A stretch of DNA of 64,000 nt, taken from assembly GCF_000143145.1 (NCBI RefSeq), contig NC_014313.1, forward strand, positions 1,302,001-1,366,000, read 5' to 3'. Positions 19,654 through 27,623 of the stretch are shown in pieces. A program made the translations under genes and the position numbers. Position 1 is the first letter of the stretch, and every line of letters starts with the position of its first letter. Below the pieces are notes generated by a model. That model was not told the origin of the DNA, ran no database searches, and saw nothing but the letters and a program-made list of their open reading frames with translations. The DNA comes from Hyphomicrobium denitrificans ATCC 51888 (lineage in GTDB: Bacteria; Pseudomonadota; Alphaproteobacteria; Rhizobiales; Hyphomicrobiaceae).

Positions 19654-21006
19654 TTAGATCCGAGCTGTAAGCGGGCGTGACTGGGACAGTGCGTAAACTC
19701 CCAGGCCCGCCAACATGATGGCGAGACCGGCGAGAGACTGTAACGGCCGCTCTGCGATAAGGTGATACATCATAAATCCTGTGACACCGAGGAAGATGAA
19801 CGGCGTCAAAGGGTAGCCCCAGGTTCGATAAGGCCGCGTCAAGCCGGGCTCTTTCGCTCTCAACACGATGACGCCGAGCACGGCGAGGAACGAGCAAAGC
19901 GTCAGACTGAACTGAATGACGTCAAGCACGGCCTCGAAGCTCTGTGTCATGAGCAAGATTGTCACGATCGCAATCTGCACCAGCAGGGCAGTCGTCGGAA
20001 CGCCGTCGCGAGATGTCTGCGATAGCGGAGCGAGCAGCGGATGATCGATGCCCATCGTCATCGTTACGCGCGGCCCGATCCAGGTCATGGCGCTGATCGA
20101 GGAAATCAGCCCGATGCAGATCAGCGCGCCGACGATACGGCCGCCAACGTCACCGAAGATGTGCTTGCCCGCGATCAGGCCGATGTCGAGTTGACCGGCC
20201 ATTGCTTCGATCGGCGTCGTGTAGAGAAAGACCGCATTCAGGGCGACGTACAACGCGACGACAATGAGTGTCGCAGCGATGATGGCGCGCGGAAGGCTGG
20301 TGGCCGGATCGCGAATTTCTCCGGCGATATAGGTCGCGGCGTTCCAGCCGGAATAGGCGTACATGACAAAGACGAGGCTGACCGCGAACGGCGCGCTGGT
20401 CATGTAGCTCATGTCACTCGCCGAAGGCGCGAATGAGATCGGCTGCGGCTCGCCGAACGCCAATCCGGCGATGATCAGTCCGACGATCAAGGCGGCTTTG
20501 ATCAAGGTGGAGATGTTCTGAAAGTTCGCCGAGTGCTTGACGCCGCTCAGGTGCACGAACGTGATCAGCCATGCGACGGCGAGGCCGAGAAGCAGCGGTG
20601 ACGAGCCTGGGACAACACCCTTGAAATAGACGCCGAATGCCATTGCGGCGAGCGCGATCGGCGCGGAAAATCCGACCGTCGCGGAAATCCAGCCAGCGAG
20701 GAAACCGATGGCGGGATGATAGATCCGGGTGAGGAAATTGTATTCGCCGCCGGAGCGCGGGAACGCAGCCGAAAGCTCGGCATAAGACAGGGCGCCGCAA
20801 AGCGCCGCGGCGCCGCCGACGATCCACAGCATCAGCACCGAGAATGCCGACGGAATGTCCTTGACCTGAAAACCGAGGCTCGTGAACACGCCGATGCCGA
20901 TCATATCGGCGACGGCGAGAGCAACGGCGGTCATGGTCGAAACGGTTCGGATATTGAGAGCGGGTGCCTTGGAAGACGGTGCGCTCGTGCTGGCGGAGCT
21001 GGTCAT
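19654..21006 (-). CDS. APC-family amino acid permease
   Basis: About twelve membrane helices and a length of 450 residues identify an amino acid/polyamine/organocation transporter. The TM1 substrate motif IGIGVFTSLGF and GGEYNFLTRIYHPAIGFLAGW in TM3 are characteristic. Likely an amino acid importer or exchanger; specificity cannot be read. It is followed at 13 bp by the exported protein gene on the same strand. Confidence 0.9.
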   Translation of the reverse strand: MTSSASTSAPSSKAPALNIRTVSTMTAVALAVADMIGIGVFTSLGFQVKDIPSAFSVLMLWIVGGAAALCGALSYAELSAAFPRSGGEYNFLTRIYHPAIGFLAGWISATVGFSAPIALAAMAFGVYFKGVVPGSSPLLLGLAVAWLITFVHLSGVKHSANFQNISTLIKAALIVGLIIAGLAFGEPQPISFAPSASDMSYMTSAPFAVSLVFVMYAYSGWNAATYIAGEIRDPATSLPRAIIAATLIVVALYVALNAVFLYTTPIEAMAGQLDIGLIAGKHIFGDVGGRIVGALICIGLISSISAMTWIGPRVTMTMGIDHPLLAPLSQTSRDGVPTTALLVQIAIVTILLMTQSFEAVLDVIQFSLTLCSFLAVLGVIVLRAKEPGLTRPYRTWGYPLTPFIFLGVTGFMMYHLIAERPLQSLAGLAIMLAGLGVYALSQSRPLTARI

Positions 21007-21320
21007 CAGTAAGGCTTTGCCCTAGCAAATTCGGCGACAGTATTGAGTCGCACTAATTCCAACAACGGGCGGCGAGACATGTTCAATTCGCGTTGCCAAA
21101 ATACACCTGACGCGCCGTTGCAGGCATATTTCCGAGTTCTTGCCCGCAGGCAACTGGAGTTCATGCGTCCTCTTAACTCACGATATGGACAATTTTGGAC
21201 TTTAACGTCGTGAAATAATGTCGGCCGCCAACTGACTATTGTCGGCCAAGGTAAATGGGATTCTAATCTTGGCGCGGCGTACACAGGGACGGGTATGTCG
21301 GCAAAATCGCATTTGAGAGC
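21007..21320. other. Intergenic region, permease to Tat hydrolase
   Basis: This 314-bp divergent region presumably carries the promoters of the permease (minus) and the hydrolase (plus). I see no palindromes, terminators or convincing small genes in it. Confidence 0.4.
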
Positions 21321-22340
21321 ATGAACCACGGGCGACGGGGCTTCCTCGCGGCGGCATTTGGCACGGGGGTGGCGTTAACCCTCGGCAGCGCAGGCGCATT
21401 TGCCGCTCGCAAGACCACCGGCCATCGCCAGATCACGCCATCAAAAACGCAGGTTCGGTCGCGCAGCGCGCCGCTGGCGACGGCGCGAACGGCGCTGGTT
21501 CCGTTCGATACGGCGCCCTTTCCCTATCGTGGCACGATGCCGGGATCGAACGCGCCGTTCTTGAACGTCACGGAAGGCAGCCGCAAAGGCCACCGCACCG
21601 GCAGCGGGCGCGTCTACTGGGAAGATGAGACGTACAACGATAATCGCGTTCTGCTTCACATCCCGAAGGGTTTCGATATCCGCCGTCCGGCTTTGATGAT
21701 GGTCTTCTTTCACGGCCACGGCGCGACGCTGGAACGGGATGTGCTCGATCGGCAGAAGGTGCCGGCGCAGATTTCCGCCTCGAACGCCAATGTCGTGCTC
21801 GTTGCGCCTCAGCTTGCCATCGACGCACGTGATTCGAGCGCCGGCAAATTCTGGCAACCGGGCGCGTTCGGGCGTTTTGTCGGAGAGGCCGGGCAGCAAC
21901 TGGCGCGTCTTTTTGGCGAAAAGCGTGCGCTCCGGACGTTCGCCAGCATGCCGATCGTGCTCGTTGCGTATAGCGGCGGGTACGTCGCGGCGGCGTCTGC
22001 GATCGAGCAGGGTGGATTGAAGAAGCGCGTTCGCGGCGTGGTACTGCTCGACTCACTTTATGGCGATCTCGACAAGTTCGCGCATTGGATCGAGGCCGAT
22101 CCGTCGGCATTTTTCGTCAGCGTCTATCTCGGGTCGACGCGGAACCAGAATGCGCAGCTCGAGGGCATTCTCGCCGCGCACGATGTCGACGTCAGTCCCG
22201 AACTCAGCACGCGGCTTGCGACCGGCGGTGTGACGGTCGCCCCCGGCGGAGCGGGCCGCCACCGCGATCTCGTCACCCATGCCTGGGTGGATTATCCGAT
22301 TATCGACATCCTGCAGCGGCTGCCGGAATACCGGCGTTAA
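21321..22340 (+). CDS. Tat-exported alpha/beta-hydrolase-like protein
   Basis: The 339-residue protein starts MNHGRRGFLAAAFGTGVALT, a twin-arginine signal with RRGFL. The mature domain has a strand and oxyanion-type loop, MMVFFHGHGATLERDV, a nucleophile elbow VAYSGGYVAAASAI (Ser in A-Y-S-G-G) and a late His in GRHRDLVTHAW. It is therefore a periplasmic hydrolase with an intact Ser-His pair; the substrate is unknown. Folding before export, implied by Tat, could mean a cofactor or disulfide-free core. Divergent from the permease. Confidence 0.72.
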   Translation: MNHGRRGFLAAAFGTGVALTLGSAGAFAARKTTGHRQITPSKTQVRSRSAPLATARTALVPFDTAPFPYRGTMPGSNAPFLNVTEGSRKGHRTGSGRVYWEDETYNDNRVLLHIPKGFDIRRPALMMVFFHGHGATLERDVLDRQKVPAQISASNANVVLVAPQLAIDARDSSAGKFWQPGAFGRFVGEAGQQLARLFGEKRALRTFASMPIVLVAYSGGYVAAASAIEQGGLKKRVRGVVLLDSLYGDLDKFAHWIEADPSAFFVSVYLGSTRNQNAQLEGILAAHDVDVSPELSTRLATGGVTVAPGGAGRHRDLVTHAWVDYPIIDILQRLPEYRR

Positions 22341-22500
22341 GCAGGTTCGAGCGCGGAGGGCGTCAGGCGTTGGCTTGCGTCAGTCCACCCGCGGCAACGC
22401 GCCTTGACGGGCGGGAAGCGTTCCTTTACCCAACGCGGACGACCGCGCCGGTGGCCGTGGGCCCGAAGCGGGCTTCCTGACACCGCCGGAACGTATGGGA

Positions 22501-22578
22501 CGGAGCGTAGCGCAGCCTGGTTAGCGCACCAGTCTGGGGGACTGGGGGTCGGAGGTTCAAATCCTCTCGCTCCGACCA
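22501..22578 (+). tRNA. tRNA-Pro (anticodon GGG), CCA encoded
   Basis: A full cloverleaf can be drawn: acceptor arms CGGAGCG (22501-22507) and CGCTCCG (22568-22574), D stem GCGC/GCGC, anticodon stem CCAGT/ACTGG with loop CTGGGGG (anticodon GGG at 22536-22538), T arm GGAGG-TTCAAAT-CCTCT, discriminator A and CCA. Confidence 0.95.
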
Positions 22579-22877
22579 ATATTTTCAGTGACTTAACAGT
22601 CATCAGCGGCTTGCGGCGAGGACTTATAGGATAGGCGCGTAAAGCGCGTTCCGTCGTCCGCTATTCAAGAACATCAAAGCTGGTTGTTTTTTTGCGCCAC
22701 GCAGATTGGGCGCCGGGTGGTGTTTGCGAACTCGGTGAGCGCACGTGCCTGTGGCGGCGCAATCCAACGATCGACAGAATAAGCGACACAGCGAATTTGC
22801 TCCGCTGTGCCGCCATTCTACAGAAGCGCCCGCGTGCGATGAGGCGCGCGGGCGGATCGATCAGCAATCGCGCGCGT
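22579..22877. other. Intergenic region after tRNA-Pro
   Basis: This stretch of about 300 bp between the tRNA and the lipoyl-carrier gene contains short open frames on both strands with no recognisable product. No integrase gene and no second copy of the tRNA 3' end were seen. Confidence 0.4.
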
Positions 22878-23279
22878 TCACCTGGCTTTTGCGCCGAGCA
22901 TTTGCATGTAGGCGTCAGCGGTTAGAAGAGACGACAGGTTTGCGTTTTCATCGACACGGATCCGGACAAGCCAACCGGCGCCGTAGCAATCGTCATTCAG
23001 CAGGTTGGCCTGCCCTTTGAGGCTGCCGTTGACGTCCAGAACGACGCCAGACACGGGAGCCAAAAGTTCTGACACGACTTTGAACGACTCGACCGTTCCG
23101 AACGGAATGTCCGCCTCGATGCTCGTTCCGGCCTGAGGAAGATCAACGTACATGATCTTGCCGAGCTGTTTCTGCGCAAAGTCCGATAAGCCGACATGGG
23201 CTTCGCCGGGTTCGCTGCAGCGTCTCACCCAAAGGTGACAGGGATGGAAGCCCATCTCGTCAGATAAGCTGGAGGGCAT
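22878..23279 (-). CDS. GcvH-like lipoyl carrier protein
   Basis: The 133-residue protein has the GcvH fold: HLWVRRCSEPGEAHVGLSDFA, QKQLGKIMYVDLPQAG, and the lipoylation site ESFKVVSELLAPVSG with Lys67. In glycine cleavage H protein the site is usually ESVKAAS. No gcvT or gcvP is nearby; the gene instead overlaps the dihydrolipoamide dehydrogenase gene by 20 bases. The C-terminal half (NDDCYGAGWLVRIRV) also fits. A role as electron carrier rather than in glycine cleavage is inferred. It could also be related to LbpA of the sulfur-oxidising sHdr pathway known in Hyphomicrobium, but no sHdr genes lie in this window. Confidence 0.85.
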   Translation of the reverse strand: MPSSLSDEMGFHPCHLWVRRCSEPGEAHVGLSDFAQKQLGKIMYVDLPQAGTSIEADIPFGTVESFKVVSELLAPVSGVVLDVNGSLKGQANLLNDDCYGAGWLVRIRVDENANLSSLLTADAYMQMLGAKAR

Positions 23280-24669
23280 TTGCGCTCCTTTGGCGGTTCA
23301 TGGGCTTGTGGGTTGCCTGCCCGATGGCGTCCTCGACGGCTTCAAGGATGCCTTCGGAGATCGTCGGATGCGCGTGGACGGTGCGAAACAGTTCGTTCGC
23401 CTTACCGTTACGCTGGATCACCAGCGCGCCCTCATGCACGATCTCCGACGCATGCGGACCGATGACGTGAAGGCCTATCAACTCTCCAGAGTGCTTATCG
23501 ACGACCACCTTTGCCATGCCCGAGATCTCGTCCAAGGCATGAGCCCGTCCGAGGCCGCGCAAATCGAACTTTCCAATTTCAACAGAGAGACCGTCGCCAA
23601 CGGCTGCATGCTCCGTCCTGCCGACCCAACCGATTTCCGGGTTCGTGAATACGGCGACAGGAATTGCCCCGTCATCCAGCAAGGAAAACTCGCGGCGTAG
23701 CATGTGATCGATGGCGAGCTTCGCCTGTGCCGATGCCGCGTGGGCCAAGCCGGATCGGCCGTTCACGTCGCCCGCGGCATAGATGTGCGGCACGTTCGTG
23801 CGCAGCACGTCATCGACGCAGATTTCGCGCCACTCGTTGGTTCGAATGCCCGCTGCCTCTAGCCCGATGCCGGCAGTATTGGCGCGTCGTCCCACCGCCA
23901 CGAGCGCTCGCTCGGCAGCGCCTACGATTTTATCGTCAGCATATGCGCTGACGCCTTCTTCCGTATGCGTAAGCGATTGGATACGGCAGTTCAGCTGAAC
24001 CTTGATGCCCCGCTTGCGCATCTCCCGTTGCAGCACAGACGAGATGTCCTTGTCGGCATGCGACATCAGACGTGGTCCACTCGCCAGCACCGTGACATCC
24101 ACGCCAAGACTGTCGAGAACGAAGGCAAACTCGCAGGCAATGATGCCGGAACCCACGATCAGCATTGAGCGCGGCAGGCTTTCCCAGGCGAGCAGATCAT
24201 CGGATGTGCCGATCGTCGCGCCATCGATATCGAACTGGGGATCAGCCTGCGGGGTCGACCCGGTGCAGATCAGAATATGGTCGGCGCGCACGACCTGATC
24301 GTTGACACGAACGCAATGCGCATCGACAAGCTCGCCATATCCGCGAAGTAACGTCACCTCGCGGTCTTCCATCAATCGCTCAATGCCCTGTCCGAGCATC
24401 TCGATGATCGAAGCCGAACGGCGATTGATCGCAGCCCAATTCCCCGCGACGGAACCCGAGAATTGCAGGCCGAAAGACTCGGCCCGCTTAATCTTTTCGA
24501 GAAGACCGCAGCTCTCCACCAAAACCTTCGTCGGAACACATCCTTGGTTGAGACATGTTCCTCCGAGCGGTTTGGGATCGACCAGAGTGACGCGGGCACC
24601 ATGCGCCGCGGCGTGGGATGCGGCGACGTAACCTGCCGGGCCGCCGCCAAGAACAATGATGTGGCTCAT
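23260..24669 (-). CDS. Dihydrolipoamide dehydrogenase (E3-type flavoprotein)
   Basis: The 469-residue FAD/NAD enzyme reoxidises or reduces lipoyl groups. It has the FAD motif VLGGGPAGYVAA, the redox disulfide GGTCLNQGCVPTK (Cys39, Cys44), an NAD fold (VGSGIIACEFAF), AGDVNGRSGLAHAASAQ, and the C-terminal catalytic HAHPTISEGILEA with the His-Glu pair. These place it in the true lipoamide dehydrogenase group. Start at ATG 24669, two bases after the OsmC stop; the longer frame is an artefact overlapping osmC. It is not linked to a 2-oxo acid dehydrogenase here, so its partner is probably the adjacent lipoyl carrier. Confidence 0.93.
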   Translation of the reverse strand: MSHIIVLGGGPAGYVAASHAAAHGARVTLVDPKPLGGTCLNQGCVPTKVLVESCGLLEKIKRAESFGLQFSGSVAGNWAAINRRSASIIEMLGQGIERLMEDREVTLLRGYGELVDAHCVRVNDQVVRADHILICTGSTPQADPQFDIDGATIGTSDDLLAWESLPRSMLIVGSGIIACEFAFVLDSLGVDVTVLASGPRLMSHADKDISSVLQREMRKRGIKVQLNCRIQSLTHTEEGVSAYADDKIVGAAERALVAVGRRANTAGIGLEAAGIRTNEWREICVDDVLRTNVPHIYAAGDVNGRSGLAHAASAQAKLAIDHMLRREFSLLDDGAIPVAVFTNPEIGWVGRTEHAAVGDGLSVEIGKFDLRGLGRAHALDEISGMAKVVVDKHSGELIGLHVIGPHASEIVHEGALVIQRNGKANELFRTVHAHPTISEGILEAVEDAIGQATHKPMNRQRSANALQLI

Positions 24670-24671
24670 GC

Positions 24672-25211
24672 TTAGGCGGTTGCCTCGAGCGCCATCGCCT
24701 GGCCATTGATAACGACGTTGCCGGCGACCTCGACGGGAGTCTGAAGCGTGTTGAGCACGGGGCAATGCGCCTCGACGATCTGTGCGAGCTTCTGCAGATC
24801 TTCCCGGCTCGCGTTGCTCCGGATTTCGGTATCGAAGATGATCTTCTGGAAGCCGGCCGGAACGCCTTCGTCCATGCCGAACAGTCCGCGAAGATCGAGG
24901 TATCCGCGCAAATTGCATGTGACGCTTTCGAGTTCGATTCCCAGCACCGATGCGTAAGCGCGGTAGACGATCTCCTGACACGTTCCGAGCGCGACCAGGA
25001 CGAGTTCGACCGGGTTGGGACCACGATCGCTGCCGCCGAGGTCGGCGGGCTCGTCAATGCTCATTGCAGGAAAATCACGGACTGTACCGGTGCAGTGCAT
25101 GCCCTCGCCGAGTTGCGTTGAAGCGCGAAAAACGACCTTCGCGGCGGCCGGGTTCTGCTTGACGTTGTCGATCGCTGCGAGAAGCGTTTGCTTGATGGCG
25201 TCCTGCGACAT
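24672..25211 (-). CDS. OsmC/Ohr-family thiol peroxidase-like protein
   Basis: The 179-residue protein fits the OsmC family, which reduces organic hydroperoxides with two cysteines. Here Cys78 lies in VALGTCQEIVYRAYAS and Cys150 in EAHCPVLN, the expected positions. GGSDRGPNPVELVLVALGTC is the family block. Ohr/OsmC proteins can be recycled by lipoylated proteins and lipoamide dehydrogenase (published biochemistry on Ohr), and both partners are encoded immediately downstream. AGGGAGAACCGCTC precedes the ATG. A 103-bp gap with a perfect palindrome separates it from the response-regulator gene. Some OsmC relatives have other roles, so the peroxidase call is tentative. Confidence 0.85.
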   Translation of the reverse strand: MSQDAIKQTLLAAIDNVKQNPAAAKVVFRASTQLGEGMHCTGTVRDFPAMSIDEPADLGGSDRGPNPVELVLVALGTCQEIVYRAYASVLGIELESVTCNLRGYLDLRGLFGMDEGVPAGFQKIIFDTEIRSNASREDLQKLAQIVEAHCPVLNTLQTPVEVAGNVVINGQAMALEATA

Positions 25212-25301
25212 GAGCGGTTCTCCCTCGTGTTTTGATATTATTGTGGGCGCAGGCTACGCGCCGGGAGAAGCGCTCCACAATTGGGTGCATCACTGCAGTT
25301 C

Positions 25302-25318
25302 TTAGGGATTTTCCCTAA
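25302..25318. promoter_or_regulatory. Palindrome upstream of the osmC operon, candidate response-regulator site
   Basis: TTAGGGATTTTCCCTAA is a perfect inverted repeat (7-bp arms, 3-bp centre). It lies 91 bp upstream of the osmC start and overlaps the last codon of the FixJ-type regulator gene. Position and symmetry suggest an operator; the binding protein is not known. Confidence 0.5.
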
Positions 25319-25971
25319 CCGGCCGTCGAGTGGGATCGAACGCTTTTCAGATCCGGAAAGGGCTTTGGCCCAACAAGCACGTTGAGCTTTTGCACTAAAT
25401 CCACAACGCAATGAGCCGACATCTTGCCCATGACGTTAGCGCGATGCGCCTCAACGGTTTTGCAACTCAGCTCCAACTCGGCAGCTATTTGCTTGTTGGA
25501 CATTCCGCCGAATATGAGCCACGCGACCTCGCGCTCGCGACACGTCAGCCTGTTGAAGTTCGCATCGACCTCCGAACGCGAGATTTCGGCTTTGTACAAT
25601 CCGCGCGCGCGCGCCATCGCCTCTTCTGTTCTGTCGAGCAGCGCCTGATTGTTGAAAGGCTTTTGCAGAAAATCGATTGCGCCGTGCCGCATGGCGGTTA
25701 CGGCCATCGGCACGTCGCCGTGGCCGGTCACGAGAATGGTCGAAAGCGGCGGCTGCCTCCGTTCCAATTCGAGCAGGAGCTGCAGACCGCTCATGCCCGG
25801 CATTCGCACATCGAGAATGAGACACCCCACGCGATCTCCATAGCCAGCGATGAAGTCGTTGGCCGATTGAAATCCGCAGACGCGATAGCCTACCGAGGTG
25901 AGAAGGTATTCCAGAGATTCTCGCGCCGCCCGGTCATCATCGACAACAAAGACCCACTCGCTAGTCCGCAT
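25315..25971 (-). CDS. FixJ-type response regulator (receiver + LuxR HTH)
   Basis: The 218-residue protein has a receiver domain with DDD at residues 11-13, the phosphoacceptor Asp54 in LILDVRMPGM, and Lys in FLQKPFNNQ. The C-terminus is a LuxR-type helix-turn-helix: LTCREREVAWLIFGGMSNKQ and AAELELSCKTVEAHR. The FixJ-like layout pairs it with the upstream PAS kinase, whose stop it overlaps by 11 bases. It is a probable regulator of the adjacent osmC operon and possibly of the divergent MFS gene. Confidence 0.92.
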   Translation of the reverse strand: MRTSEWVFVVDDDRAARESLEYLLTSVGYRVCGFQSANDFIAGYGDRVGCLILDVRMPGMSGLQLLLELERRQPPLSTILVTGHGDVPMAVTAMRHGAIDFLQKPFNNQALLDRTEEAMARARGLYKAEISRSEVDANFNRLTCREREVAWLIFGGMSNKQIAAELELSCKTVEAHRANVMGKMSAHCVVDLVQKLNVLVGPKPFPDLKSVRSHSTAG

Positions 25972-27229
25972 TTTCCACTCTCTTCCGAGCAGGAAGCTCG
26001 ATGACAAACGTTAAGCCGGGGTTCGGTGCATTCGTTTTGACGAGTAGTTGCCCACCGTGTGCTTCGATAATCGATTTCGATATCGGCAGCCCCATTCCCA
26101 TTCCCTTCGGCTTTGTGGTGAAAAATGCTTCGAACATTTTTTCAGTATCGATTGCAGGTGCGATGGGACCGCAATCATTGAACGAGACGCGCACCAACCC
26201 CGACTGAGAATATTCCGACGATATTGTCACGGTCCGACCGCGCCCGTTTTCGTCCGTGGCCATGGCTTCAATGGCGTTGCGCACGATGTTGAGTATGACT
26301 TGCTCTACTTGGATGGCCTCGCCCATGATCGGTGGGATGGAGCCGACGCCGCGCGTGCAGAGCTTAACTCCGTGCGCTTGAGCCTCCGGCGCAACAATCC
26401 GGATAGCGTCCGAAAGGACTGTGCCGATATCCAGCTGACGAAACGTGACGTTACCTTTGGAAAGGAAGCGGCGGATACTCGCGATGATGTCGCCGGCCCT
26501 CTCAGCTTGGCTGCACACGTGCTCCATGGCTCTTTTTAGCTCGGCGGACTTGGACCCATTTTCGAGCCGGTAGAGGCAGCCTCGCGAATAGTTGGCGATG
26601 GCGGCCAACGGCTGATTGAGTTCGTGTGCGAGCGCTGTCGCCATCTGCCCCATGGAATTGAGGCGTGAAGCGACCGACAGTTCGCGATAGTGCAGGCGCA
26701 TCTCATCTTCGTAGCGCTTGAGTTCGCTGATGTCGCGCGTGATGCCAAGCAGCGCTGTCACTGCGCCATCCTGATCGCGAAGTGGCGCGGCGTGCGTTTC
26801 GAGCCAACGCAAAGACCCCTTCAAGGACAGAATTTTGAACTCCAGCTTGACGCTCTCGCCATTGAATACGCGTTTCGTCATCGCCTCGTAGGCTTCATGG
26901 TATTCCGTCGCAACGACGCGGTAGACCGATGTTCCAACGATATCGTCAGCGTTGTCCGCATCGACCAAGGAAAGGCCGGCCGGATTCATCTCCAGGATGA
27001 CGCCGTCGAGGGATTGGATTTTCACGCATTCGGGTTCGGTGGCGATGATCTGGCAGAGACGTTGCTCTCGATCAGCGAGCCGTTCTTCTGCGGCTAAGCG
27101 ATTGAACGTCTCCGTTTGGAGCCCGAAACGGGCGCGCCTCAAAGACGCATACATGCGCGCACTGTAGGCCGATATTGCCACCAGCATCGCGACAAGAGAC
27201 AGAAGCCCATACTCTATAGGCTGCAGCAT
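25961..27229 (-). CDS. PAS-domain sensor histidine kinase (FixL-like)
   Basis: The 422-residue protein has one N-terminal membrane helix (residues about 5-25), a PAS domain (roughly 65-180, with DGVILEMNPAGLSLVD and the PAC segment LLGITRDISEL), a HisKA domain with the phosphorylated His202 in ALAHELNQPLAAIANY, and a HATPase domain (VILNIVRNAIEAM, FEAFFTTKPKGMGMGLPISK). The layout resembles FixL or DctS-type kinases, but no heme-binding PAS features were identified. It is translationally coupled to the regulator gene. ATG 27229 follows GAGGGA; the earlier TTG is less likely. Confidence 0.9.
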   Translation of the reverse strand: MLQPIEYGLLSLVAMLVAISAYSARMYASLRRARFGLQTETFNRLAAEERLADREQRLCQIIATEPECVKIQSLDGVILEMNPAGLSLVDADNADDIVGTSVYRVVATEYHEAYEAMTKRVFNGESVKLEFKILSLKGSLRWLETHAAPLRDQDGAVTALLGITRDISELKRYEDEMRLHYRELSVASRLNSMGQMATALAHELNQPLAAIANYSRGCLYRLENGSKSAELKRAMEHVCSQAERAGDIIASIRRFLSKGNVTFRQLDIGTVLSDAIRIVAPEAQAHGVKLCTRGVGSIPPIMGEAIQVEQVILNIVRNAIEAMATDENGRGRTVTISSEYSQSGLVRVSFNDCGPIAPAIDTEKMFEAFFTTKPKGMGMGLPISKSIIEAHGGQLLVKTNAPNPGLTFVIELPARKRVENAD

Positions 27230-27623
27230 TGGACAATGTCCCTCGAGCAAGGTCGATGATTGCCTGGGGCGCTCATAAAATATCGAGCGAATAGTCTATG
27301 GGCAGCCCAACGTCGAGGCCATCCACGCCGAGGCTGTCAGTTCATATATTTTGTTTTTAGATAGGTGCATTTGCATTGTCTATTGATGAGCATCGACGCC
27401 GCGCGCCGATGAACTCCGAGATTGATTACAAGAATGTTCGAGGCCATCGTAAGCAAGATTGACTACGATGACTAAGCCAGGGGGGCAATGCGCGCCAAGG
27501 TGGTGGATCTCTAGAATTCAGCACGCGCCTACTCGCTGCTCGCTAGCGAAACAGTTTAAGGGCGGCTTACAGCCGCCAAACCGATGAAGTCCGCTTCTTT
27601 GCGAAATAATCAGACGTCATCCG
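27230..27623. other. Divergent promoter region, sensor kinase to MFS gene
   Basis: About 390 bp, visibly more AT-rich than its flanks around 27340-27400. It must hold promoters for the kinase operon and the MFS gene. I see no copy of the palindrome found upstream of osmC. Confidence 0.45.

Noticed and set aside
22501..22578. tRNA-Pro as an integration site for a genomic island
   Set aside because: No integrase and no second copy of the tRNA 3' end were seen; the accessory locus beside it may still be transferred, but the window gives no proof.
22878..23279. GcvH-like gene as part of the glycine cleavage system or with a glycine riboswitch
   Set aside because: No gcvT or gcvP follows, and no tandem glycine aptamer fold was seen upstream.
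25961..27229. FixL-type heme-based oxygen sensor
   Set aside because: The PAS domain shows no clear heme-ligand context by eye, so oxygen sensing is not claimed.
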